DNA of 10,676 nt from Micavibrio aeruginosavorus (GTDB lineage Bacteria; Pseudomonadota; Alphaproteobacteria; Micavibrionales; Micavibrionaceae): contig QFNK01000033.1 in the NCBI GenBank assembly GCA_003240795.1, forward strand, positions 1 through 10,676. The letters are read 5' to 3'. This document shows, piece by piece, positions 1 through 6,579 of this stretch. The notes beneath the pieces were generated by a model that ran no database searches, was not told the DNA's origin, and was given only the letters and a program-made list of their open reading frames with translations. Position 1 is the stretch's first letter. The number at the start of each line of letters is the position of its first letter. Both the position numbers and the translations under genes were made by a program.

Positions 1-474
1 CATTTCTGCAATGCGGCTGACCTCACGCAAAAGGCTGCGGCATGGGAGAAAGAGGACGCGATCCTTTCAAAAGCCATCGTCGCCCGCAACAGCGCTGCCT
101 TTAGCGGCAAAAACCTGACGATTACCAAAGAAATTCTGGACGACATCGAACGCCGTGAAAAGAACAACATGCTGGAGCATCTTAAACAGCGCAGCCGTGA
201 GGCAGGTGTGTCCGGTATTATGCAGGTTGATTATTATCAGGCGCAAGCCGCACTTGAGGTGCGCGAGCAACCGGGCGCCAACGGCAAAATCGTCGGCAAG
301 ATGGAAAGAGGCTCCTGCTTCGTACCAACTCAAATACCAGCGCCGCAAGGCGATTTCTTGAAAGTGACCGCGTATGATTACCGCGGGTTTCAAATTACGG
401 GGTATGTCTCTGCAAAGAATTCAAAAAAGGAAAATACATTGTTCAGCGCGCAAACTTGTGAAGCGAGGTTTTAG
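1..474 (+). CDS. SH3b-like domain protein, 5' end cut by window
   Basis: The frame is open from base 1 to the TAG at 472-474, giving 157 residues with the N-terminus outside the window. Residues 1-56 are charged and probably helical. From about residue 76 the chain reads like a bacterial SH3 domain: YYQAQAALEVREQPG, then KIVGKMERGSC, LKVTAYDYRG and GYVSA. It ends in TCEARF. Cys106 and Cys153 bracket the domain, and the same spaced pair occurs twice in the next gene, so the two proteins are probably paralogous in this region. SH3b domains usually act outside the cytoplasm, binding peptidoglycan or peptides; the cysteines would fit a disulfide there (inference). The next gene starts 5 nt after this stop, so the two are likely co-transcribed. 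The exact function is unknown. Confidence 0.75.
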   Translation, partial: HFCNAADLTQKAAAWEKEDAILSKAIVARNSAAFSGKNLTITKEILDDIERREKNNMLEHLKQRSREAGVSGIMQVDYYQAQAALEVREQPGANGKIVGKMERGSCFVPTQIPAPQGDFLKVTAYDYRGFQITGYVSAKNSKKENTLFSAQTCEARF

Positions 475-479
475 CGGTT

Positions 480-1445
480 ATGCCCGATCCAGACAAACAA
501 TCGCCAAATGTGAATGTCATCCGTGAAAAATTGCAAAGGGGCGAACCAATCAGTACAGAAGAGGTTGCCGCATACAACGCGTCATTACAGAGCGACAAGG
601 CCGACGCGATGCCGGATAAAGCACAAGCCCCCCTTATCACCGAACACAAGCGCCGCTCGCGCCTGTGGCCTGCCCTTCTGCTCGGCGGCGGCGCGCTGGC
701 GGCGTATATGTGGGCGAACGGTGATGGCGAAAAGAAACCGGAGCCTGTTACAAAGCCAACACCTTCAGCAACGATAACAACGCCAACTACACAGCCTGCC
801 GTGACCACAATTCAGGACGCGTGGAAAGACGCGCCCATCAATTACATCCTGCAAAAAAATGCGCGCCTGAACTATACGGCGGACGTTAATTCCGATTCCC
901 GCTATTACGCCAAGGCCGGTTCCTGCGTTTCCGCGTTCCAGAGCCGGCAGCCGAAGAACGGCTCCCTGCAAATCGATGCGTATGACCGGAACCTGAATGG
1001 CGGAACGCGGCCCGGTTATGTGCCGAGCGAGGTTCTTGGCGAAGGCAGGAGAGCAAGCCCGGGGGAGGTTTGCGAAGCATCGCTCGTGGCCGCGGACAAG
1101 AACACGCCCCTGCCCGGCCAGCCTGTGCAGAAGCTTGAACACAAGGCGATACCGGCCAGCCCGGAAGGCGTTTTCCGCTTTGCCGAGTTTTATACCGTTT
1201 ACGGGGAGAGCAATATCCGCGAAAAAGCCAACCGCGGGGACACGCCACGCGCGAAAATCGAGCACGGTTCCTGCGTCAGCCAGAGCGTTGCGAGAAACAT
1301 GCGCGGCGAATTCGTGCATGTCACGGCCATGGGGGAGCAGATCACCTCCGGCTGGATGCTTATCGGCTCGCTCCGCCCTGCGCCCGCCGGAACCACGGAA
1401 AAAAGCTGCAAAGCCCGGTTTGAGTGGAATTCGCCGCGCCCATAG
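480..1445 (+). CDS. Single-pass membrane protein with two SH3b-like repeats
   Basis: This 321-residue protein starts at ATG 480, with a purine-rich GCGAGG at 463-468. Residues 1-61 are a polar, probably cytoplasmic segment ending in KRRSR. A hydrophobic helix follows at about 63-79 (WPALLLGGGALAAYMW), then a Thr/Pro-rich linker at about 85-112. The rest holds two SH3b-like repeats, about 125-202 and 236-314. Each has a GSCVS motif and a terminal Cys-[EK]-Ala: Cys149/Cys198 and Cys265/Cys310. The basic residues before the helix predict that the N-terminus is inside and the SH3 repeats are in the periplasm. The cysteine spacing (45-49 residues) matches the upstream protein, pointing to duplication of one domain. 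A role in the cell envelope is likely, but no specific partner can be named. Confidence 0.8.
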   Translation: MPDPDKQSPNVNVIREKLQRGEPISTEEVAAYNASLQSDKADAMPDKAQAPLITEHKRRSRLWPALLLGGGALAAYMWANGDGEKKPEPVTKPTPSATITTPTTQPAVTTIQDAWKDAPINYILQKNARLNYTADVNSDSRYYAKAGSCVSAFQSRQPKNGSLQIDAYDRNLNGGTRPGYVPSEVLGEGRRASPGEVCEASLVAADKNTPLPGQPVQKLEHKAIPASPEGVFRFAEFYTVYGESNIREKANRGDTPRAKIEHGSCVSQSVARNMRGEFVHVTAMGEQITSGWMLIGSLRPAPAGTTEKSCKARFEWNSPRP

Positions 1446-1468
1446 CCCCCGCCAAAGCGTTATTCCCC

Positions 1469-1497
1469 TTGCCCTTTGGAGCCGAAATCCTTACATT
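1469..1497 (+). promoter_or_regulatory. Candidate promoter of lepA
   Basis: TTGCCC (1469-1474) and TACATT (1492-1497) are separated by 17 bp; each matches the sigma70 consensus at 4 of 6 positions. Transcription would begin near 1504, only about 2 nt before the lepA ATG. There is no Shine-Dalgarno-like sequence in the 20 bases before that ATG. The match is modest, and lepA could instead be read from upstream. Confidence 0.3.
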
Positions 1498-1505
1498 CCG
1501 GCACC

Positions 1506-3326
1506 ATGAGCACACCGAAAACGAAGCCTTTGGAACAAATCCGCAATTTCGCGATTATCGCGCACATTGACCATGGAAAATCGACCCTTGCCGACCGCCT
1601 GATCCAGACGTGCGGCGGGCTGGAAGCGCGCGAGATGACTGAACAGGTCCTCGACAACATGGATATCGAGAAAGAGCGCGGCATCACCATCAAGGCGCAG
1701 ACGGTCCGCCTCGCCTACAAGGCCAATGACGGCATTGAATACCAGCTCAACCTCATGGACACGCCGGGGCACGTCGACTTCGCGTATGAGGTCTCCCGCT
1801 CCCTCGCTTCCTGCGAAGGCTCCATCCTTGTCGTCGATGCGAGCCAGGGTGTCGAGGCGCAGACGCTCGCCAACGTGTATCAGGCGCTGGACAACAACCA
1901 CGAGATTATCCCGACGATCAACAAGATCGACCTGCCCGCCGCGGACCCCGAACGCGCGAAAGGCCAGATCGAGGACGTGATCGGCCTCGACGCTTCCGAC
2001 GCCGTGCTGGTTTCCGGGAAGAGCGGCATCGGCATTCCCGATCTGCTGGAGGCCATCGTCACGCGCCTGCCCGCGCCAAAGGGCGATACCACCGCGCCGA
2101 CGAAGGCGCTGCTGGTCGATAGTTGGTATGACGCGTATCTGGGCGTTGTCATTCTTGTCCGCGTCATCGACGGTTATCTGAAAAAAGGCCAGAAGATCCG
2201 TTTCATGAGCAACGGCCGCGTGCGGGAGATCGACCGCGTCGGTATGTTCACGCCGAAGAAGGTCGTGCTCGACGCGCTCGGCCCCGGCGAGATGGGCTTT
2301 ATCACCGCGTCGATCAAGGACATTTCCGACACGCTGGTCGGTGACACGATCACGGACGATAAGGTGCCCGCGAAGGAAGCGCTGTCCGGATTTAAACCGT
2401 CCGTGCCGATGGTTTTCTGCTCCCTCTTCCCGGCGGACTCCTCCGAATTCGAAAAACTGCGCGAGAGTATCGGCAAGCTGAAACTCAACGATGCGTCGCT
2501 TCATTACGAGCCGGAGAACAGCCAGGCGCTCGGCATGGGTTTCAGATGCGGCTTCCTCGGCCTTCTGCATATGGAGATCATTCAGGAGCGTCTGGAGCGG
2601 GAGTTCGACCTCGACCTCATCCCGACCGCGCCGAGCGTTGTTTACAAGGTGCACCTGACCAACGGCGATGTGATCGACCTCTACAATCCCGCCGACATGC
2701 CGGACGTGTCGCGCATCGAGAAGATCGAGGAGCCGTTCATCCGCGCGACCATCATGACGCCGGACGAATATGTCGGCTCGCTGCTCCAGCTCTGTCAGGA
2801 GCGCCGCGGCATCCAGCAGGAGCTGACCTATGTCGGCACGCGCGCGATGCTGGTCTACAAACTGCCGCTCAACGAAGTGGTGTTCGATTTCTATGACCGT
2901 TTGAAATCCATCTCCCGCGGGTATGCGAGCTTTGACTACGCGCTCGATTCATACGTCGAGGGCGATTTGATCAAGATGGACATCCTCGTGAATTCGGAGC
3001 CGGTGGACGCCCTGTCCATGGTCGTGCACCGGTCACAGGCGGAGCGCCGCGGCCGCGGCATGTGCGAGCGCCTGAAGGAGCTTATCCCCCGCCAGATGTT
3101 CAAGATCGCCATTCAGGCCGCCATCGGCGCGAAGTTCATCGCGCGTGAGGACATCAGCGCGATGCGCAAGGACGTAACCGCGAAATGCTATGGCGGCGAC
3201 GCGACGCGGAAACGCAAACTGCTGGAGAAGCAGAAAAAGGGTAAAGCCAAGATGCGTCAGTACGGCAACGTCGAAATCCCGCAGAGCGCGTTTATCGCGG
3301 CGCTCAAGATGGGGGATGATAAGTAG
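1506..3326 (+). CDS. lepA: Elongation factor 4 (LepA), ribosome-associated GTPase
   Basis: LepA is a translational GTPase related to EF-G that binds the ribosome and affects initiation and elongation, especially under ionic or other stress. From ATG 1506 the product is 606 residues, the normal family length. The G motifs are all visible: AHIDHGKST at 19-27, RGITIK at about 58-63, DTPGHVDF at 85-92 with the catalytic-type His89, NKID at 139-142 and SGK at 170-172 (often SAK in other members). Domain II, the EF-G-like III and V domains and the LepA-specific C-terminal domain follow; the last ends in KQKKGKAKMRQYGNVEIPQ, which is diagnostic. An in-frame TTG at 1476 would add ten atypical residues, so I prefer the ATG. 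The gene stands apart from its neighbours in function, as lepA often does outside lepA-lepB operons. Confidence 0.97.
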   Translation: MSTPKTKPLEQIRNFAIIAHIDHGKSTLADRLIQTCGGLEAREMTEQVLDNMDIEKERGITIKAQTVRLAYKANDGIEYQLNLMDTPGHVDFAYEVSRSLASCEGSILVVDASQGVEAQTLANVYQALDNNHEIIPTINKIDLPAADPERAKGQIEDVIGLDASDAVLVSGKSGIGIPDLLEAIVTRLPAPKGDTTAPTKALLVDSWYDAYLGVVILVRVIDGYLKKGQKIRFMSNGRVREIDRVGMFTPKKVVLDALGPGEMGFITASIKDISDTLVGDTITDDKVPAKEALSGFKPSVPMVFCSLFPADSSEFEKLRESIGKLKLNDASLHYEPENSQALGMGFRCGFLGLLHMEIIQERLEREFDLDLIPTAPSVVYKVHLTNGDVIDLYNPADMPDVSRIEKIEEPFIRATIMTPDEYVGSLLQLCQERRGIQQELTYVGTRAMLVYKLPLNEVVFDFYDRLKSISRGYASFDYALDSYVEGDLIKMDILVNSEPVDALSMVVHRSQAERRGRGMCERLKELIPRQMFKIAIQAAIGAKFIAREDISAMRKDVTAKCYGGDATRKRKLLEKQKKGKAKMRQYGNVEIPQSAFIAALKMGDDK

Positions 3327-3348
3327 TCACAACTTTCTATAGTTGCGA

Positions 3349-3378
3349 TTGCAATTTACTTTACCACAACCATAAAAT
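3349..3378 (+). promoter_or_regulatory. Candidate promoter of the lipoprotein gene
   Basis: TTGCAA (3349-3354) and TAAAAT (3373-3378) are spaced by 18 bp; TAAAAT matches the -10 consensus at 5 of 6 positions. The predicted start point is about 3385, exactly where the downstream 12-bp inverted repeat begins. The promoter lies in the AT-rich gap after lepA, so the lipoprotein gene is likely its own unit. Confidence 0.5.
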
Positions 3379-3384
3379 CGTGCT

Positions 3385-3423
3385 TCTCTCTAACTATAAA
3401 AACCAAAAATTTAGTTAGAGAGA
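3385..3423 (+). promoter_or_regulatory. Perfect 12-bp inverted repeat covering the ribosome binding site
   Basis: The arms 3385-3396 (TCTCTCTAACTA) and 3412-3423 (TAGTTAGAGAGA) are exact reverse complements around a 15-nt A-rich loop. The right arm contains the only SD-like sequence (GAGAG, 3418-3422) before ATG 3427. In RNA the stem would hide the ribosome binding site. In DNA the same dyad could be an operator at the transcription start. No T-run follows on either strand, so it is not a typical terminator. Confidence 0.6.
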
Positions 3424-3426
3424 TCC

Positions 3427-3804
3427 ATGAAAAAATTTATTCTTTTGGCCGCATTGGTCAGCCTTTCCGCATGTTCGTCGATTGTAGAAGGCACATCACA
3501 AGAACTCGTCATCAATACAACTCCCGAAGGTGCAGACTGCGAGTTGCAACGTGAAGGTATGGTTATAGGCCGCGTTAGCCCGACCCCAGGCGGTGTAGTG
3601 GTTAAAAAGACGAAACACGACATCATCGTGGTTTGTAACAAAAAAGGATATGAGACCGCTAAATTTTTCAACAAATCAGACGTTGCAGGCGCAACAGTCG
3701 GCAATATCATTCTTGGCGGCGGTATAGGTTGGGCGATTGATTCCGCCAGTGGTGCCGATAACAAATACGCAACGCCGATGAATATTACGTTGAGCAAGAA
3801 GTAA
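3427..3804 (+). CDS. Small PEGA-like lipoprotein
   Basis: The product has 125 residues. MKKFILLAALVSLSAC is a classical lipoprotein signal with lipobox LSAC, so Cys16 would be lipidated and the protein anchored in the envelope. The mature part starts with a PEGA-like beta domain (about 27-75): INTTPEGADCELQ, then PGGVVVKKTKHDIIVVC and KKGYET. This is followed by a glycine-rich, weakly hydrophobic stretch (about 85-107, GATVGNIILGGGIGWAI) resembling a glycine zipper, and a GADNKY motif. Such small lipoproteins are common in proteobacteria, with no settled function. The gene has a lower GC content and more A/T-ending codons than its neighbours, which may mean recent acquisition. It is flanked by its own promoter, hairpin and terminator, so it appears monocistronic. 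Confidence 0.88.
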   Translation: MKKFILLAALVSLSACSSIVEGTSQELVINTTPEGADCELQREGMVIGRVSPTPGGVVVKKTKHDIIVVCNKKGYETAKFFNKSDVAGATVGNIILGGGIGWAIDSASGADNKYATPMNITLSKK

Positions 3805-3856
3805 CGATGCCTTTCTAAGATCGTTACATATTATTAGACAAGATCGATAAGTTTTG

Positions 3857-3887
3857 AATCAGACCGCGTTTGCGGTCTGATTATTTT
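3857..3887 (+). terminator. Rho-independent terminator of the lipoprotein gene
   Basis: A perfect 11-bp stem (3857-3867 with 3872-3882, AATCAGACCGC and its complement) closes a 4-nt loop and is followed by ATTTT. It lies 53 nt after the lipoprotein stop. The opposite strand has no T-run after the stem, so it acts on the + strand only. Confidence 0.88.
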
Positions 3888-3901
3888 CACGCTCCGGAAA
3901 A

Positions 3902-3920
3902 ATTTCGTCCGAAATATAAT
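3902..3920 (+). promoter_or_regulatory. TATAAT box with adjoining dyad upstream of topoisomerase IB
   Basis: A perfect TATAAT lies at 3915-3920. It is immediately preceded and overlapped by the dyad ATTTCG-TC-CGAAAT (3902-3915). No good -35 hexamer is found 16-18 bp upstream, so if this is a promoter it may need an activator, or the dyad may be an operator. A start point near 3927 would make the TTG at 3926 an unlikely translation start. Confidence 0.35.
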
Positions 3921-3982
3921 AAAGTTTGAATAGGCTACATTCCTTGCATGAACTTTCTTACCGCTTCGCCGTTGACGATGCG

Positions 3983-5035
3983 ATGACGGCAGAGGAACGC
4001 ATAGAGATTGCACGGGCGCACGCGAAGGCGGCGGGGCTGCGCTATGTTTATGATTCCGACCCCGGCTATGCGCGGCGCAAACGCGGCAAGGGCATGTCCT
4101 ATATCCACCCCGATGGAAAGCCGCTGAAGGACAAGACCGTCATCCTCCGCATCAACGCGCTGGCCATTCCCCCCGCCTACAGCAACGTGTGGATATGCGT
4201 CCATGACAACGGGCATATACAAGCGACCGGGTTCGACGCGCGCGGGCGCAAGCAATACCGGTATCACCCCGAATGGCGCGCGGCGCGGGATGACAACAAA
4301 TTCGGCAACATGCGCGTGTTCGGCGCGTGCCTCCCCTCCCTCCGCCGCAAGGTGCAGGCGGCGCTCAACCTCGACGGGCTGCCGAAGGACAAGGTGATCG
4401 CAGCCATCGTCCGCCTTCTCGACAAGACGGGCCTGCGCGTCGGCAGCGATGCGTATCTGGCGGAGAATGCGACGTGCGGCCTGACCACCATCTCCAAGAA
4501 GCATGTCGATTTGCACGGCAAGGAGATAGAGCTGGACTTCCCCGCCAAGGGCGGCAAGCGGTATCAGGGCAGCCTGACCGACCCGAAGGTCGCCAAGGTG
4601 ATTTCACTGTGCGAGGACCTGCCCGGCTACCGCCTTTTCAAATGGGTGGATGAAGACGGGGAGACGCGCACCGTTTCCTCCTCCGACGTCAATGAATGGC
4701 TTCAGGACAAAACGGGGGCGGCGATTACGGCCAAGGATTTCCGCACGTGGACGGCCTGCGCCCTCTTCCTTGACGAGGCGATGGAAACCACGCGGTGCTG
4801 TGTCGATGCGAAGGAGCTGAAGCTCAAGCCCATTTTGAAAACCGTGTCGGAGCAGCTGGGCAACACGCCCGCGATCCTGCAGAAGAGCTATGTGCATCCC
4901 GAACTGATCGACCTGTACCGCACGGGGTGCATGCTGAACAGGGAATGGCAGCACGACGACAAGGACCATGTGCCCGCCGGATACCGCAAGACCGAAGCCC
5001 TGCTTTTACGCTGGCTTGAAAAAACATATCCCTGA
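3983..5035 (+). CDS. DNA topoisomerase IB (poxvirus-like, bacterial type)
   Basis: This enzyme relaxes supercoils by nicking one strand through a 3'-phosphotyrosyl link. Counted from ATG 3983 (350 residues), the N-terminal domain carries GLRYVYDSDPG, RKRGKGMSY and RKQYRYHPEWR. The catalytic domain has LRVGSDAY (Arg152), SKKHVD (lysines 172-173), KDFRTW (Arg254), LGNTP (Asn294) and KSYVHP with nucleophile Tyr303. Pox enzymes have His where this has Asn; Asn is usual in the bacterial branch. All catalytic positions are therefore present. The frame stays open back to TTG codons at 3926 and 3944, giving up to 369 residues. I chose ATG because a TATAAT box ends at 3920 and the shorter N-terminus fits the family, but no clear SD precedes any candidate. 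The enzyme occurs patchily in bacteria and is not essential in those studied. Confidence 0.93.
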   Translation: MTAEERIEIARAHAKAAGLRYVYDSDPGYARRKRGKGMSYIHPDGKPLKDKTVILRINALAIPPAYSNVWICVHDNGHIQATGFDARGRKQYRYHPEWRAARDDNKFGNMRVFGACLPSLRRKVQAALNLDGLPKDKVIAAIVRLLDKTGLRVGSDAYLAENATCGLTTISKKHVDLHGKEIELDFPAKGGKRYQGSLTDPKVAKVISLCEDLPGYRLFKWVDEDGETRTVSSSDVNEWLQDKTGAAITAKDFRTWTACALFLDEAMETTRCCVDAKELKLKPILKTVSEQLGNTPAILQKSYVHPELIDLYRTGCMLNREWQHDDKDHVPAGYRKTEALLLRWLEKTYP

Positions 5036-5125
5036 AACCCGATACACAGGGATCAAAAGCGCCGCTTCATGCGTTCATGAGACATGAAACGGATGTCAAA
5101 CCCATCCACAATAGATTTATCAGCG

Positions 5126-5149
5126 GCCGCGTCCTTTCGCGGCGGGGAG
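5126..5149 (+). promoter_or_regulatory. GC hairpin abutting a strong SD
   Basis: GCCGCG (5126-5131) pairs with CGCGGC (5138-5143) around a 6-nt loop. The SD GGGGAG (5144-5149) begins immediately after the stem and lies 5 nt before ATG 5155. This SD decides the start of the downstream gene. The hairpin may affect ribosome access or mRNA stability; that part is inference. Confidence 0.5.
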
Positions 5150-5154
5150 ATTGT

Positions 5155-5562
5155 ATGAAGGCCATCGTTATTATCGTATCCGTGCTGGTCGTCGGCGCGT
5201 TTTTGATGTGGGCGGGTACGCGCCTCACCTCCTCCAACGCGCCTGCCGCGCTGTCGCCCCAGCTTTCGGGCAATGAGGGCGGCGGACAGGAATCGGGCGC
5301 CGAAGATTCCCCCGCCGAACAGCAGACCCAGCGCCTCCAGCAGCAGCAGGAGATGACCGAGCAGCGCAGCGAGCTGATCCAGGAACAGCAGGCAACGCCG
5401 TACGAGATCGAGCGCCGCCGCCTCGAGGAGGAGCAGAAACTTCTTGAACAGCAGCGCCAGATCCTCGAAGAGCGCCAGCAGATACGCGAGATGCAGCAGG
5501 AGGCCATCCCCTCCATCCTTCCGGAATCACCGCCTTCTCCGGTTACGGATTTCAGCAGGTAG
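5155..5562 (+). CDS. Membrane-anchored Gln/Glu-rich coiled-coil protein, unknown function
   Basis: From ATG 5155, chosen for its SD GGGGAG 5 nt upstream, the product is 135 residues. Residues 4-20 (IVIIVSVLVVGAFLMWA) form one hydrophobic helix close to the N-terminus, acting as a signal anchor or uncleaved signal. A short Ser/Gly-rich linker (about 24-52) leads to a long Gln/Glu/Arg-rich segment (about 53-118). Runs such as RRRLEEEQKLLEQQRQILEE show the heptad character of a coiled coil. The tail is proline-rich. I recognise no named family. The next gene starts 4 nt after this stop and also encodes a single-pass membrane protein, so the two may act as a pair. With only Met-Lys before the helix, topology is uncertain. 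Confidence 0.82.
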   Translation: MKAIVIIVSVLVVGAFLMWAGTRLTSSNAPAALSPQLSGNEGGGQESGAEDSPAEQQTQRLQQQQEMTEQRSELIQEQQATPYEIERRRLEEEQKLLEQQRQILEERQQIREMQQEAIPSILPESPPSPVTDFSR

Positions 5563-5566
5563 TCCC

Positions 5567-5956
5567 ATGGAAACGCGCCGTGAAACCGTTCTTGGAAACG
5601 TAAAGGAAAGGGTCGCCGGCATTGCGGGCGATGTTGTCCAGCCCGCATCCCTGCCGCTTGAAACCGATCCGGAATATGATGAAATCGATGTGCCTTCGCC
5701 GCTTGCGGACAAGGCCGCAGAAGGCGGAGAAGACACTCCGGTTGAGATCACGAACAAGCACACGGCGCAGAACGACTGGTCCGGCGTGTCGTTCGGCGGG
5801 CGCGGCATCGTTATCGCCGTTGCCGCCTTTCTGGCGCTGTTTTTGCTGATCGTCTTCATCCCGAAATTCATCGGGATGCTCCAGGGGCCGGAGACGCTCG
5901 ACAATCCTTACGGCGTGCTTGAAAAACGCGTGGATGACGCGTTTTCCAGCCAGTAA
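5567..5956 (+). CDS. Small single-pass membrane protein, unknown function
   Basis: From ATG 5567 the product is 129 residues. The frame is open further upstream, but that part overlaps the preceding gene in another frame and reads like a shadow. Residues 1-80 are polar and acidic in the middle (TDPEYDEIDVPSP), probably cytoplasmic and partly disordered. One strongly hydrophobic helix follows at about 82-104 (GIVIAVAAFLALFLLIVFIP). About 25 residues remain after it, including NPYGVLEKRVDDAF. The start lies 4 nt after the upstream stop, and its weak SD (CAGG) lies at the end of that gene, which suggests translational coupling. No family was recognised. The gene ends 5 nt from the minus-strand gene that converges on it. 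Confidence 0.82.
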   Translation: METRRETVLGNVKERVAGIAGDVVQPASLPLETDPEYDEIDVPSPLADKAAEGGEDTPVEITNKHTAQNDWSGVSFGGRGIVIAVAAFLALFLLIVFIPKFIGMLQGPETLDNPYGVLEKRVDDAFSSQ

Positions 5957-5961
5957 CGGTT

Positions 5962-6195
5962 TTATATTTTTTCGTTGGAGCTGAAGAGGTTCATGCGTCC
6001 GCCGGGCAGCATATCAACGCGCCCGATAACGCGGTTGAACATCGGCAGGCTTTCAATCGGCGCTTCGGGGAGAGCCTGAATAACGTCCAGCGCCTCTTCG
6101 CTTGCGCCCTGATCCTCGCACCAGGAAACAAGCTCCGCCTTTGTCATCGGAAACGGCGCGCCGTCCACTAATTCAAGAAAATTGATCGCGCTCAT
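5962..6195 (-). CDS. DUF2795-like small protein
   Basis: The product is 77 residues on the minus strand. A strong SD, AGGAGG (complement of 6204-6209), lies 8 nt before the ATG and supports this start. The segment LVDGAPFPMTKAELVSWCED, then QGASEEALDVIQALP and the following residues, resembles the short DUF2795 domain as I remember it: a 'P-x-[ST]-K-x-E-L' opening, a 'GA-x-E-x-x-L' middle and a 'LP' turn. DUF2795 proteins are small, widespread and of unknown function. There is no signal peptide or membrane helix, so it is cytoplasmic. It is divergent from the small gene at 6324 and ends only 5 nt from the stop of the membrane operon on the other strand, with no terminator visible between them. 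Confidence 0.8.
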   Translation of the reverse strand: MSAINFLELVDGAPFPMTKAELVSWCEDQGASEEALDVIQALPEAPIESLPMFNRVIGRVDMLPGGRMNLFSSNEKI

Positions 6196-6227
6196 GGCGT
6201 TATCCTCCTGCTAAAAAATCATGTTGT

Positions 6228-6247
6228 TCGGTTGTCTTTCCAACCGA
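6228..6247. promoter_or_regulatory. Dyad in a divergent intergenic region
   Basis: TCGGTTG (6228-6234) and CAACCGA (6241-6247) form a 7-bp inverted repeat around 6 nt. It lies between the divergent genes starting at 6195 (minus) and 6324 (plus), so it could be an operator or a 5'-leader hairpin for the minus gene. No convincing promoter hexamers were found next to it. Confidence 0.3.
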
Positions 6248-6323
6248 TGAAACGGACCGCGGTTCCGGCGCTTTTTCTTTTGCACTTTCAGGAACCACTC
6301 CCGCGGCGTTCCGTTGGCATGGC

Positions 6324-6548
6324 ATGACCCACAGATCAGATCTTCCCAACATGATGCAGGATATTCCGACGCCGCCGCCTCGCCTGATGCACGACCGCCG
6401 GATCCTCAACACCAACGATACGCCCGAATGGGAATCACGCCGCGCCAGCAAGATGCGCGAGCGTTTTCCCGTCGCCTCGGGCGAATGCGTGCGCGGAGTC
6501 AATCTCGTCGCGCCCGTGCAGCCTTCCCTTCCCCGGACGTACCTGTAG
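6324..6548 (+). CDS. Small proline/arginine-rich hypothetical protein
   Basis: This frame encodes 74 residues from ATG 6324, starting MTHRSDLPNMMQDIPTPPPR. Its codons mostly end in C or G, as in the surrounding genes, whereas the overlapping longer frame (TTG 6314 to 6580) reads as low-complexity Arg/Ala/Ser. That favours this frame. A second start at ATG 6351 (MMQDIPT) is possible; neither has a clear SD. The protein is soluble, with a PTPPPR stretch, a basic middle (ESRRASKMRERF) and one cysteine. No family was recognised. Its stop is 35 nt upstream of a bidirectional terminator hairpin, which is consistent with a real transcription unit. Confidence 0.55.
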   Translation: MTHRSDLPNMMQDIPTPPPRLMHDRRILNTNDTPEWESRRASKMRERFPVASGECVRGVNLVAPVQPSLPRTYL

Positions 6549-6579
6549 TTCCCCCTCACACACAGCGTGCGGAGAAGTG

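Noticed and set aside
1491..2654. Long minus-strand open frame (387 codons) opposite lepA
   Set aside because: It is a shadow of a GC-rich gene; the lepA frame carries every GTPase motif, and the minus frame reads as low-information Arg/Asp/Val-rich sequence.
3385..3423. Inverted repeat as a terminator of lepA
   Set aside because: No T-run follows the stem on either strand, and the arms are AT-rich with the SD inside; a regulatory role fits better.
5066..5088. Repeated TTCATG with an inverted CATGAA upstream of the gene at 5155
   Set aside because: The arms are short (6 bp), no matching promoter was found next to them, and such short dyads are common by chance.
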